Counted from the first letter of the stretch, positions 1 through 7,504 are shown. The stretch: 11,631 bases of DNA from an uncultured Bacteroidales bacterium (GCA_904501835.1 CAJGBW010000048.1:1-11631); one strand, 5' to 3'. Made by a program: numbers and translations. Notes: generated from the sequence alone by a model not told the origin.

Positions 1-2271
1 CAAAAAAATGCACCTTTTGCCGTCAGCAACATCGGCAAAAAAGAACTCACAGACTTTTCAAGCAGCGGCAAAGAACTCCCCTTCCTGTTTGCACGCACCC
101 CGGGCGTCGTTGCCTGGAGCGAAAACGGAACGGGCATAGGCACCAGTTATATGCGTATTCGTGGCGCAGGTGGGGCCAATATCCATGTCAGCCTAGACGG
201 CGTGCCCCTCAACTCGCCCGAAGACCAATGCGTATTCTGGGCCAATATGAACTCCTATAGCCAATTGCTCTCCAATGTGCAGATTCAGCGCGGAATCGGC
301 TCTACAAGCAGCGGAGACGGACTTTTTGGCGGCGGCATTTCCCTCTCCAGCAGCGCGCCGTCCCTCATTCCCACCGCCACCCTCAGCGGTGCCTACGGTT
401 CGTTCAACTCCTACAATGCGGGCGCAAAAATATCCACGGGTTTGCTTTGGAACCACCTCATTTTGGAAGGCGCGTACCACGAAAGCGGCACCGACGGCTT
501 CCTCAACGGCACCCATGGCCGCGCGGGCAGTTACATGGGCGCGCTGCATTATTTAGGACGGGGTTTCAAACTCAGTTACCGTCTCGTTGGAAACTTTGAA
601 AACACGGGACAGGCCTGGAATGGCGTGACAGCCGGAAACGATGATTTGTCGCTGATGGACGGGAGTTATTGCGATGCAAACTGGGCCTACGACCAGCACA
701 CGGGCATTTTTACCTACAAAGACTTGTGCGAGCGCGGTCTGGGACGTTACAACTCGCTGTATGAGAAACTCGTGACAGACAGCAATGGCATTTTCGTGGA
801 GGAAAACGGACAATTCAAGACCGAACGCCACACGATGAGCGACGGAACATTTTGGCCGCGTACCACGGATAATTTCTGGCAGAACCACCATATTTTGAAC
901 GGAGCCTGGCGCATCAACGAATACCTCAACGCCTCTGCCACCCTGCACTACACCCACGGCTACGGCTGGTATGACGAGTTCCGCAGCCAAAACAAACTGC
1001 TCAAATACGGCATTCCCGTCTTCACGGACAAGGGTGGCAATACGGTGAAGAAAAGTGATTTCGTCCGTCAAAAAGGTCTGACGCAACACCATTTCGGCGG
1101 TCTTGCCCACTTGATTTATCAAAAGAATGCGCTAAAACTGACGACAGGACTGGGCGTGCAGCAATTTCTGGGCAATCACTATGCTTACCTGACCTATTGC
1201 AGCCACCCGGAACTCAGCGAGACCTTGTTGAAGGATGGGCGCTATCAGTATTATAATTCGGATGCGGACAAGTTGGATTTGAATGTCTTTGCCAAAGCCG
1301 CCTATGAATTGACGCGCGAATGGAGCCTTTTTGGTGAGTTGCAATACCGCCACGTACATTACCAGACCTTTGGCGGCAACGACAAATACATCGACAACGG
1401 GGACGGAACGGCCACCCAACAGACGCTGAATGTCAACGAACGTTACCATTTTGTCAATCCGAAAATCGGCGCCAACTTCAGTCTGGACGGTCACCGCGCT
1501 TATAGTTCGTTGGCCATGAGCAGCCGAGAGCCGGAGCGCAACAACTTCACCGACAATAGCAACTACCCCGCCCCGCGCCCTGAACGCCTGATTGACTACG
1601 AATTGGGCTACCAATATGCAGCAAAGAAATGGAATGTGGGCGCCAACCTTTATTATATGTATTACATCGACCAATTGGTGCAGACGGGCGAGAAAAGCGA
1701 CATCGGAGAAAGCCTGACGACCAATGTCGGAAAATCCTACCGCAGCGGCATCGAACTGACGGGCGCATGGGAAGCCCTTTCGTGGCTGAAAATCGAGGGC
1801 AATGCCGCCTTGAGCACCAATCGCATTCTGGATTTTGATGAGGTCGTGGAGGACTGGGACAACGGCAGCCAGACTTTCCATTATACCAACAAAACGCTGG
1901 CCTATTCCCCTTCCGCCATTTTGAATTTGTTCCTGGATTTTCATTACAAGGGATTCAGCGCCATCTGGCACACATCTTATGTCAGCCGCCAATATCTCGA
2001 CAACAGCGAAAACCTGGAACGTTCCTTGCCGGGATACTCCCTGAGTTCGTTGAACCTGGGATACACACTCAAACTTCCGAAAATCGTCAAGGAAATTCAT
2101 TTCGGTATCGATATCAGCAATATCTTCAACGCACGGGTGGCCCAAAGCGGCTGGGTGTATTCGGCCATCGCGGAGAGTCTAGGACACAGCAACGACAACC
2201 GTTATTATCAAATCGGATTCATCCCCGTAGCACCGATTTCGGCCTTGGGACACATTCGCATCCACTTTTAA
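1..2271 (+). CDS. TonB-dependent outer-membrane receptor, 5' end missing
   Basis: The reading frame is open from the first base, so the gene begins upstream of the window; the ATG at 151 is internal. The visible 756 residues start inside the plug domain (the segments TPGVVAWSENGTG and YMRIRGAGGANIHVSLDG, with PLNSPEDQ after it, are typical plug sequence) and continue through a long beta-barrel rich in alternating aromatic residues. The protein ends in the terminal Phe (IRIHF) expected of an outer-membrane barrel recognised by the BAM machinery. Signal peptide, any carboxypeptidase-like domain and the TonB box are not visible. Such receptors import scarce nutrients using TonB-ExbBD energy. A PnuC/PnuT-type transporter gene follows after 12 bases, and in Bacteroides this pairing is known for thiamine uptake, so a vitamin substrate is inferred. 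The family assignment is secure; the substrate is not. Confidence 0.93.
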   Translation, partial: QKNAPFAVSNIGKKELTDFSSSGKELPFLFARTPGVVAWSENGTGIGTSYMRIRGAGGANIHVSLDGVPLNSPEDQCVFWANMNSYSQLLSNVQIQRGIGSTSSGDGLFGGGISLSSSAPSLIPTATLSGAYGSFNSYNAGAKISTGLLWNHLILEGAYHESGTDGFLNGTHGRAGSYMGALHYLGRGFKLSYRLVGNFENTGQAWNGVTAGNDDLSLMDGSYCDANWAYDQHTGIFTYKDLCERGLGRYNSLYEKLVTDSNGIFVEENGQFKTERHTMSDGTFWPRTTDNFWQNHHILNGAWRINEYLNASATLHYTHGYGWYDEFRSQNKLLKYGIPVFTDKGGNTVKKSDFVRQKGLTQHHFGGLAHLIYQKNALKLTTGLGVQQFLGNHYAYLTYCSHPELSETLLKDGRYQYYNSDADKLDLNVFAKAAYELTREWSLFGELQYRHVHYQTFGGNDKYIDNGDGTATQQTLNVNERYHFVNPKIGANFSLDGHRAYSSLAMSSREPERNNFTDNSNYPAPRPERLIDYELGYQYAAKKWNVGANLYYMYYIDQLVQTGEKSDIGESLTTNVGKSYRSGIELTGAWEALSWLKIEGNAALSTNRILDFDEVVEDWDNGSQTFHYTNKTLAYSPSAILNLFLDFHYKGFSAIWHTSYVSRQYLDNSENLERSLPGYSLSSLNLGYTLKLPKIVKEIHFGIDISNIFNARVAQSGWVYSAIAESLGHSNDNRYYQIGFIPVAPISALGHIRIHF

Positions 2272-2283
2272 TTATTGAATCAC

Positions 2284-2886
2284 ATGGACACGCTGCGACT
2301 CTTGGATATCTTGGGATTTGTGGTGGGCATCGCCTACCTGATTTTGGAATATCGCGCCAGCATCTGGCTCTGGGTCGCAGGCGTCATCATGCCCGCCATT
2401 GACATGGTGCTTTATTACAAGGCCGGCTTGTATGCAGACTTCGGCATGGCGATTTATTACTGCATCGCGGGTGTCTATGGCTTTTTGCTTTGGCAATTCC
2501 AAGGCCCCAATAAAGCTCAAAAAACGGCAAGCAAACGGCCCATACAGCATTTTGAAAAATCGCGCATCCTCCCGGCCTTGGCTGTCTTTCTGTTGATTTG
2601 GGCAGGAATCTGGGCGCTGTTGAGCCACGCCACCAACTCCACCGTTCCCATCACCGACGCCTTCACCACCGCCCTGAGCATCGTCGCCCTGTGGGCCTTG
2701 GCGCAAAAATACGCCGAGCAGTGGCTCCTATGGTTTGTGGTGGATTTGGTTTGTTGCGCCCTATATATTTATAAAGGTATTCCGTTCAAAGCGGCGATTT
2801 ATGGAATTTACACCCTCTTTGCCCTGTTTGGCTACTACAAATGGTGCAATCTAGCAAAAAACAACGCGAAAGAATTGAGAAATTGA
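2284..2886 (+). CDS. PnuC-family vitamin transporter (PnuT-like, probable thiamine uptake)
   Basis: This 200-residue, very hydrophobic protein has about seven predicted membrane segments and matches the PnuC family, whose members move pyridine-nucleotide precursors or, as PnuT, thiamine across the inner membrane by facilitated diffusion with intracellular trapping by phosphorylation. The N-terminal part (residues 22-58, LEYRASIWLW through KAGLYADFG) resembles the Bacteroidetes PnuT group as I recall it. The conserved WxxW pair lies at residues 137 and 140. Asp144 follows where nicotinamide-type PnuC proteins usually have Asn, which fits a different ligand. A TTG in frame at 2275 is possible, but the ATG at 2284 is the better start and leaves 12 bases after the receptor stop, so the two are probably co-transcribed. 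The thiamine pyrophosphokinase gene that often follows in Bacteroides is absent here. Family is confident; thiamine specificity is inference. Confidence 0.88.
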   Translation: MDTLRLLDILGFVVGIAYLILEYRASIWLWVAGVIMPAIDMVLYYKAGLYADFGMAIYYCIAGVYGFLLWQFQGPNKAQKTASKRPIQHFEKSRILPALAVFLLIWAGIWALLSHATNSTVPITDAFTTALSIVALWALAQKYAEQWLLWFVVDLVCCALYIYKGIPFKAAIYGIYTLFALFGYYKWCNLAKNNAKELRN

Positions 2887-2903
2887 AAAAATATGTACCT
2901 TTG
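2875..2903 (+). promoter_or_regulatory. Bacteroidetes-type promoter for trpB2
   Basis: TACCTTTG at 2896-2903 fits the Bacteroidetes -7 consensus TAnnTTTG, and a TTG at 2875-2877 lies 18 bases upstream in the -33 position. It overlaps the last codons of the transporter gene. Transcription would start near 2908-2910, giving a leader of only about a dozen bases to the ATG at 2922. Placement is by consensus only. Confidence 0.6.
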
Positions 2904-2911
2904 TAGATTAT

Positions 2912-2915
2912 GGAG
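2912..2915 (+). promoter_or_regulatory. Shine-Dalgarno site deciding the trpB2 start
   Basis: GGAG lies six bases before the ATG at 2922. The alternative in-frame ATG at 2910 would sit almost on the predicted transcription start and would have no ribosome site, so 2922 is preferred. Confidence 0.55.
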
Positions 2916-2921
2916 AAAGTG

Positions 2922-4226
2922 ATGAAACAGAAAAGATTTATTCTTCCCGAGTCGGAGATTCCGACACAATGGTACAATATTCAGGCGGACATGAAGACAA
3001 AACCCATGCCCATGCTGAATCCTCAAACCCGTCAACCCCTGACCGCGGAAGACTTGTATCCCATTTTCTGCAAGGAATGTTCGCAACAGGAGTTGAACAC
3101 GACTGACGCGTGGATTGACATTCCCGAGGAAGTTTTGGAAAAATACTGCTACTACCGAAGCACCCCTTTGGTCAGAGCGTATGGCTTGGAGAAAGCCCTG
3201 GGCACGCCGGCACACATCTATTTCAAGAATGAGAGTGCCAGCCCCATCGGTTCCCATAAACTCAACTCTGCCTTGGCGCAGGCCTATTACTGCAAACAGG
3301 AAGGCGTAACCCACGTCACTACGGAAACGGGTGCCGGACAATGGGGCGCCGCCCTCTCGTATGCGACCAAAGTTTTCGGTATCGAATGTGCGGTGTACCA
3401 GGTTAAAGTAAGTTACGAGCAGAAGCCTTACAGACGCAGCATCATGCAGGTGTTCGGTGCGCAAGTAACCCCTTCCCCTTCCATGTCCACCCGTGCAGGA
3501 AAAGACATTCTGACAGCCAATCCCAATCACCAGGGTTCATTGGGTACAGCCATTTCAGAGGCCATTGAGTTGGCCCGCATGACGCCCAACTGTAAATACG
3601 CCTTGGGCTCCGTGCTGAACCACGTTTCTTTGCACCAGACCATCATTGGTTTGGAGGCTGAAAAACAGATGGAAATGGCAGGAGAATATCCCGACGTAGT
3701 GATTGCCTGCTTTGGCGGCGGCTCCAACTTTGCCGGTATTTCCTTCCCTTTCATGCGTCACAACATTTTGGATGGAAAGAAAACCCGTTTTGTGGCTGCA
3801 GAGCCGGATAACTGCCCGAAATTGTCACAGGGTAAATTTGAATACGACTTTGCCGATGAGGCCGGTTACACCCCGCTTATGCCTATGTTTACCTTGGGTC
3901 ATAAATTCCAGCCCGCCCTCATTCATGCCGGCGGTCTGCGTTTCCACGGTGCTGGTGTGATTGTATCGCAATTGCTCAAAGACGGATTGATGGAAGTTGC
4001 TGACATCAGCCAAATTGACTCATTCTCAGCAGGTTGCCTCTTTGCCAAAGCAGAGGGTATCATCCCCGCTCCCGAGTCTTGCCACGCCATTGCAGCGGCC
4101 ATTCAAGAGGCCAACAAATGCAAGGAAAGTGGCGAAGAGAAGGTTATTTTGTTCAACCTTTCCGGTCACGGTCTGGTGGACATGGCTGCCTACGACCAGT
4201 ACCTTTCCGGCGCAATGATGCGCTAA
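2922..4226 (+). CDS. trpB: Tryptophan synthase beta chain, TrpB2 type
   Basis: The 434-residue protein is a PLP-dependent fold-type II enzyme that joins indole and serine to give tryptophan. Visible signatures are the SHKLNS segment with the Schiff-base lysine at about residue 113, ETGAGQWG with the catalytic Glu near 135, the phosphate-binding GGGSN loop at 265-269, and SGHG near the C-terminus. The long N-terminal extension, KLN instead of KTN/KIN, and the length place it in the TrpB2 group rather than the TrpA-coupled TrpB1 group. No trpA or other trp gene is beside it, so it may salvage free indole or act separately from the main trp operon; TrpB2 roles in vivo are incompletely settled. 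It has its own promoter inside the end of the upstream transporter gene. Start chosen at 2922 because a GGAG precedes it; 2910 would add four residues. Confidence 0.93.
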   Translation: MKQKRFILPESEIPTQWYNIQADMKTKPMPMLNPQTRQPLTAEDLYPIFCKECSQQELNTTDAWIDIPEEVLEKYCYYRSTPLVRAYGLEKALGTPAHIYFKNESASPIGSHKLNSALAQAYYCKQEGVTHVTTETGAGQWGAALSYATKVFGIECAVYQVKVSYEQKPYRRSIMQVFGAQVTPSPSMSTRAGKDILTANPNHQGSLGTAISEAIELARMTPNCKYALGSVLNHVSLHQTIIGLEAEKQMEMAGEYPDVVIACFGGGSNFAGISFPFMRHNILDGKKTRFVAAEPDNCPKLSQGKFEYDFADEAGYTPLMPMFTLGHKFQPALIHAGGLRFHGAGVIVSQLLKDGLMEVADISQIDSFSAGCLFAKAEGIIPAPESCHAIAAAIQEANKCKESGEEKVILFNLSGHGLVDMAAYDQYLSGAMMR

Positions 4227-4258
4227 ACGCGAGCCGCACAGGCGAAAAGCCGCTCAAA

Positions 4259-5263
4259 TCAAGAAAATAATGCACGAATAAATCCGCTTCCGTATCCCCA
4301 TAATTGAACAAAGGAGGTACGGACGGATAAGCGCGCAACCTTCACCCCATTGCGGGCGCAAGCATCCCCAAAAATCAACAAGGCATAGAGACAAAGCGGC
4401 GCAAGAAAAAGAAGCGCGGCAAGCGTCGCCCCCGCAGCAGAACCCAATTCGGGACGCGGGAACAAGAAAAAGGCGACAGCAAACAAGGCGGAGGCAAAAA
4501 AGCCCAATAACAAAAGCGCACAGCCAAGGGTAAACAACGAGGGTAGGAGGTGAACAAATTTGAGCGTACCCGGATGACGACGTGTCAATTCCACACGTGC
4601 CGCACCTGAATGATTGACCTGACGGAAGAAAGCACGCATATCCGTCCGGCGTTTGTGATACACCCACGCCTCTTTGAGTAAAACCGTCTTGAATCCGGCC
4701 TTCATAATGCGTATGCTGAAATCAATATCCTCTCCGTAACGCATTTGTGAAAACCCGCCCGTTTTCTCAAACACCGCGCGAGAAATACCCATATTGAAGC
4801 TACGAGGATGGAATTTATCCATTTTCTCGCCTCCCCCACGAATACCGCCGGTGGTAAAGAAAGAAGTCATGGAATAGCTCACGGCTTTCTGCATGTCATC
4901 AAAGTCCGCACTGGCACAATCCGGCCCGCCAAAGGCATCGCAGTCCGTCTGCGCCACCCCCCTTTTTACGGCTGAAATATAATCCGGCGGCAGAACGCAA
5001 TCCGAATCCAGAATCACAAAAAAATCGCCGCAGGCTCTTTCCATACCATAATTTCTGGAAGGACCGGGCCCGCTGTTTTCCTTGTAAAGGTATTGGATAC
5101 GGGGAAATTGGAATTGCTCTACACGATCTTTACAGGGCAGGGTCGAACCATCCTCAACAAGGACGATTTCAAAATCCATATCGCTTTGTACAGACAGGGA
5201 GCGAAGCAACTCTTCCACCTCGTCGGGGCGGTTGTAAACAGGTATGACAAGACTTAGATCCAT
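4259..5263 (-). CDS. Glycosyltransferase family 2, membrane-attached
   Basis: This 334-residue protein opens with a GT-A fold typical of family 2 (LVIPVYNRPDE at residues 5-15, VEDGS at 36-40). The metal and nucleotide-sugar binding DSD lies at 86-88, FNMGISR near 156-162, and a GED at 177-179 is the likely catalytic-base region. After the catalytic domain come two hydrophobic segments at about 242-268 and 279-298, so the enzyme is probably anchored at the inner membrane with its active site in the cytoplasm. It should transfer a sugar from a nucleotide donor to a lipid-linked or surface glycan; donor and acceptor cannot be read from sequence. The GTG at 5284 could add seven residues, but ATG 5263 directly precedes the conserved first strand and leaves a sensible leader. 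No other glycan gene is next to it, so it is a stand-alone gene facing trpB2 tail to tail. Confidence 0.88.
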   Translation of the reverse strand: MDLSLVIPVYNRPDEVEELLRSLSVQSDMDFEIVLVEDGSTLPCKDRVEQFQFPRIQYLYKENSGPGPSRNYGMERACGDFFVILDSDCVLPPDYISAVKRGVAQTDCDAFGGPDCASADFDDMQKAVSYSMTSFFTTGGIRGGGEKMDKFHPRSFNMGISRAVFEKTGGFSQMRYGEDIDFSIRIMKAGFKTVLLKEAWVYHKRRTDMRAFFRQVNHSGAARVELTRRHPGTLKFVHLLPSLFTLGCALLLLGFFASALFAVAFFLFPRPELGSAAGATLAALLFLAPLCLYALLIFGDACARNGVKVARLSVRTSFVQLWGYGSGFIRALFS

Positions 5264-5285
5264 GCTTGAATGGGTATCAAACACA

Positions 5286-5293
5286 CAAAAATA
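5286..5293 (-). promoter_or_regulatory. Promoter -7 element for the glycosyltransferase gene
   Basis: On the minus strand this reads TATTTTTG, a match to TAnnTTTG, about 22 bases before the ATG at 5263. I see no convincing -33 partner; the upstream stretch is A/T-rich. The expected leader is under 20 bases. Confidence 0.5.
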
Positions 5294-5342
5294 GTCAAAA
5301 AAAGAAAAACTTTTTCATTTTGTGGATTTGCAATTCTATTTT

Positions 5343-5375
5343 TTTGACAAAGCGGTATCCATAGGCGTATTTTTG
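5343..5375 (+). promoter_or_regulatory. Promoter for radC
   Basis: TTTG at 5343-5346 and TATTTTTG at 5368-5375 are separated by 21 bases, a full match to the Bacteroidetes -33/-7 pattern. The start ATG is 12 bases beyond the -7 element, so the leader would be only about 6-8 bases. This also argues against the longer non-ATG reading frame beginning at 5322, which would start upstream of the promoter. Confidence 0.7.
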
Positions 5376-5387
5376 CGGAAAAAGACC

Positions 5388-6125
5388 ATGAAAATAGCGG
5401 ATATGTGGCGGGAAGAAAGACCGCGCGAAAAAATTCTCACCCATGGTGTATGGGTAGCCTCGAACGCCGAATTGATTGCCGTTTTGCTAGGGAGCGGCAC
5501 TCGGGATTGCAGCGTACTGGAACTGGCGCAGCGGCTTCTGAACGAATGCGAGGGCCAACTGACCGAGTTATCGGTGCAATCCATTGAAAAATTATCCTCG
5601 ATCAAAGGCATTGGAAACACCAAAGCCATCACCTTGACGGCGGCCTTTGAACTGGGGCGCAGGATGGGCGAAGAAAAATTTCGACTGCGCAAAAAATCCA
5701 TCACGGGTCCCAAAGACATCTTTCAGATTTTTGGCAACAAACTCAAAGGCTTGGAAAGGGAGGAATGTTGGATTTGCCTGCTCAATCAGGCGCAATATGT
5801 CATCGCACAGGAGAAGGTCAGTCTGGGCGGCAGCAGTTGCACCATCATCGATATCTGCACCATCTTGAAAAGGGTGTTGGAACGAAAGGCGCGAAGTGTC
5901 ATCTTGATACACAACCACCCGTCCGGCAACCCCATGCCCAGCCGCGCCGACATCGAACAGACCAAAAAATTAAAGGAGGCCTTGGCCCCCTTTGAAGTAA
6001 AACTGCTCGACCACCTGATTGTCAGTGACGACAGTTATTATAGTTTCTGTGACGAATGTGTCTATTCAGCGACTTCCCAACGAGCACCCTTGCTAAACAA
6101 GCTTGTCTTGAATTCCTCCAAATAG
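5388..6125 (+). CDS. radC: RadC-family JAB/MPN-domain protein
   Basis: The 245-residue protein has the two-part RadC architecture. A helix-hairpin-helix-like N-terminal half includes LSSIKGIGNTKA at about 69-80. A C-terminal JAB/MPN metalloprotease-like domain carries HNHPSG (His175, His177) and the following Asp188, with Glu142 as the likely fourth position of the JAMM set, so all visible metal-site residues are intact. Despite the old name, the family's role in DNA repair is not supported by later work and its function is uncertain. The ATG at 5388 is chosen because it follows a complete promoter by 12 bases; the frame extends upstream to 5322 without a good start. After the usual family ending near DHLIVSDDSYYSFCDE there is an extra tail of about 24 residues, most of which lies over the 3' end of the opposite-strand dehydrogenase gene. 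Confidence 0.9.
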   Translation: MKIADMWREERPREKILTHGVWVASNAELIAVLLGSGTRDCSVLELAQRLLNECEGQLTELSVQSIEKLSSIKGIGNTKAITLTAAFELGRRMGEEKFRLRKKSITGPKDIFQIFGNKLKGLEREECWICLLNQAQYVIAQEKVSLGGSSCTIIDICTILKRVLERKARSVILIHNHPSGNPMPSRADIEQTKKLKEALAPFEVKLLDHLIVSDDSYYSFCDECVYSATSQRAPLLNKLVLNSSK

Positions 6126-7408
6126 CCCAAGCGATACAAAATATCAATGCAGGAAACGCGAGCACGCATGAAAGGAATGACATCCACCGTCTCTTTCAAA
6201 TGTTCGCGGCTGACACAAATCATTTCGGGTTCATAAGGCGCACCGACGGCTTTGAGGTTTTCGTACACCTGCTCAAAAGGAAGAATTTGCTGGCGAATAC
6301 GCTCGGACAAACTGGGCCAAGCGGCTTTCAACAATTCAACCTGCCTACGCAAGCCCTCTGCATCCACATATTTACCTTTTGCCTCCACCAGACAACGGCT
6401 CAAATGGCCGGGAAGATTGGCACAAAGACGATGGATTTCGGCAGCCATTTCATCCCAGGTTTTCCAAGCGGCAACGACCGCGTCCGTATCCACAGCGGCC
6501 ACGTCTTTGGTCAGCAAGAATTCCAACGCCAAGGTGGAAATCAAGGTGCCGATACCCACTTTGAAACCGTGAGAGACGTGTTTTCCATCGGGATAGCTCA
6601 AAGCTTCCATATCCCAGAAATGCGAGAACTGGTGTTCCAAACCGGAAGCCGGACGGCTGCTTGACATAGCCTGCATGGCAAAACCGCTGAGCAACAGACC
6701 TTCTGCCAATTTCTCCGTATTTTCCACATCCCCGGCATGTACCGCAGCAGGATTAGACAAGGCGTTTTTCAAACCACCCTGTACCAAGTCAAAAGCAAGG
6801 GGATGAATTTTCTCGCTATCTACCGCATCAGCCAGCATCCAGTCTGCGCCGGCAGGAATTTTGGCAATCAAATCGGCATAACCGGAAGCAGCCAACTCTT
6901 TGGGAGCTTCGGCAGCAATCAACGGGTCCATCACAAAGCCCAAAGGAGCGGGGCAGGAAAAAGTCTGCTTGTTGCCATCCTTGGTAATGGAAGCACCAAA
7001 GGCCGTAAAGCCGTCCATAGAGCAAGCGGTACCCACACAGATATATCTGCGTCCCAACACATGGGAAACATATTTCACCAAATCATTGACAACGCCCGCA
7101 CCAACAGCCACTGCAATAGCATCCGTCTGCGACATACGCGCCTGCAACTGCTCGACAAACTTCCACTCGGCATAAAGTTCGGGGTCATCAAACACATAAG
7201 CCGGCTCTGACACAACACCCGCCGCATCCAAAGACTGCTGCACAGCGACACCGGCAACGGTCCAAGTATTCAAGTCTGCGACCACAAGGGCCTTTTGACC
7301 CGGAAAAAGTTCCACAAAAACCTTGGCTGTATCAGCCACCACACCACGTCCCATCAGACAAGCCTTGGTGTCAGTTGTGCATTGAAGCGCTCTCTCAATT
7401 TGATTCAT
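6062..7408 (-). CDS. sn-Glycerol-1-phosphate dehydrogenase family protein (AraM/EgsA)
   Basis: This 448-residue protein belongs to the glycerol-1-phosphate dehydrogenase branch of the iron-containing alcohol dehydrogenase superfamily. Such enzymes reduce dihydroxyacetone phosphate to sn-glycerol-1-phosphate with NAD(P)H; in archaea this is the backbone of membrane lipids, and Bacillus AraM feeds heptaprenylglyceryl phosphate. Visible features are the dinucleotide-binding VGAGVVND at 102-109, TACSMDGF at 127-134, and the three likely metal ligands Asp179 (SGYADLIAK), His259 (SRPASGLEHQFSH) and His280 (SHGFKVGIGT). The C-terminal helical part with SREHLKETVDVIPFMRAR is also typical of AraM. The catalytic set looks complete. 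No lipid synthase such as a PcrB/GGGPS homologue is in the window. The gene starts at ATG 7408 behind a promoter shared back to back with tRNA-His, and its last 64 bases overlap radC. A relaxed-specificity polyol dehydrogenase is the main alternative. Confidence 0.9.
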   Translation of the reverse strand: MNQIERALQCTTDTKACLMGRGVVADTAKVFVELFPGQKALVVADLNTWTVAGVAVQQSLDAAGVVSEPAYVFDDPELYAEWKFVEQLQARMSQTDAIAVAVGAGVVNDLVKYVSHVLGRRYICVGTACSMDGFTAFGASITKDGNKQTFSCPAPLGFVMDPLIAAEAPKELAASGYADLIAKIPAGADWMLADAVDSEKIHPLAFDLVQGGLKNALSNPAAVHAGDVENTEKLAEGLLLSGFAMQAMSSSRPASGLEHQFSHFWDMEALSYPDGKHVSHGFKVGIGTLISTLALEFLLTKDVAAVDTDAVVAAWKTWDEMAAEIHRLCANLPGHLSRCLVEAKGKYVDAEGLRRQVELLKAAWPSLSERIRQQILPFEQVYENLKAVGAPYEPEMICVSREHLKETVDVIPFMRARVSCIDILYRLGYLEEFKTSLFSKGARWEVAE

Positions 7409-7439
7409 AATTTTGATATTTTTGAGCTTACGATTAACG

Positions 7440-7447
7440 CAAAGTTA
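7440..7447 (-). promoter_or_regulatory. Promoter -7 element for the glycerol-1-phosphate dehydrogenase gene
   Basis: On the minus strand this reads TAACTTTG, a consensus -7 element, 31 bases before the ATG at 7408. A poor -33 candidate (TATG, minus strand, 7467-7470) lies 19 bases upstream. The element is one arm of a perfect inverted repeat with the tRNA-His promoter. Confidence 0.6.
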
Positions 7448-7456
7448 ATTATTTTA

Positions 7457-7486
7457 TTTGTATTTTCATAAAAAGTATTAACTTTG
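7457..7486 (+). promoter_or_regulatory. Promoter for tRNA-His
   Basis: TTTG at 7457-7460 and TAACTTTG at 7479-7486, 18 bases apart, match both Bacteroidetes promoter elements. The tRNA begins 19 bases after the -7 element, leaving a 5' leader of about a dozen bases for RNase P to remove. Confidence 0.75.
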
Positions 7487-7504
7487 CAGTCCTTAAACCA
7501 ACAT

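Larger units (their letters stand above)
7439..7487. repeat. Perfect 11-base inverted repeat forming two divergent promoters
   Basis: GCAAAGTTAAT at 7439-7449 and ATTAACTTTGC at 7477-7487 are exact reverse complements separated by 27 A/T-rich bases. Each arm contains the -7 element of one of the two diverging genes, so the symmetry is explained at least partly by promoter consensus. Confidence 0.8.

Noticed and set aside
1132..2145. Long minus-strand open frame (337 codons) inside the TonB-dependent receptor gene
   Set aside because: It is antisense to a clearly conserved barrel protein, has no recognisable domain or promoter, and is explained by codon bias in the receptor frame.
4231..4255. 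Possible hairpin GAGC...GCTC between trpB2 and the glycosyltransferase gene
   Set aside because: The stem has a C-C mismatch and a large loop, with no T-run on either strand, so it is not a credible intrinsic terminator.
6056..6664. Plus-strand open frame of 202 codons opposite the dehydrogenase gene
   Set aside because: It shows no family resemblance and falls within the conserved dehydrogenase coding region.
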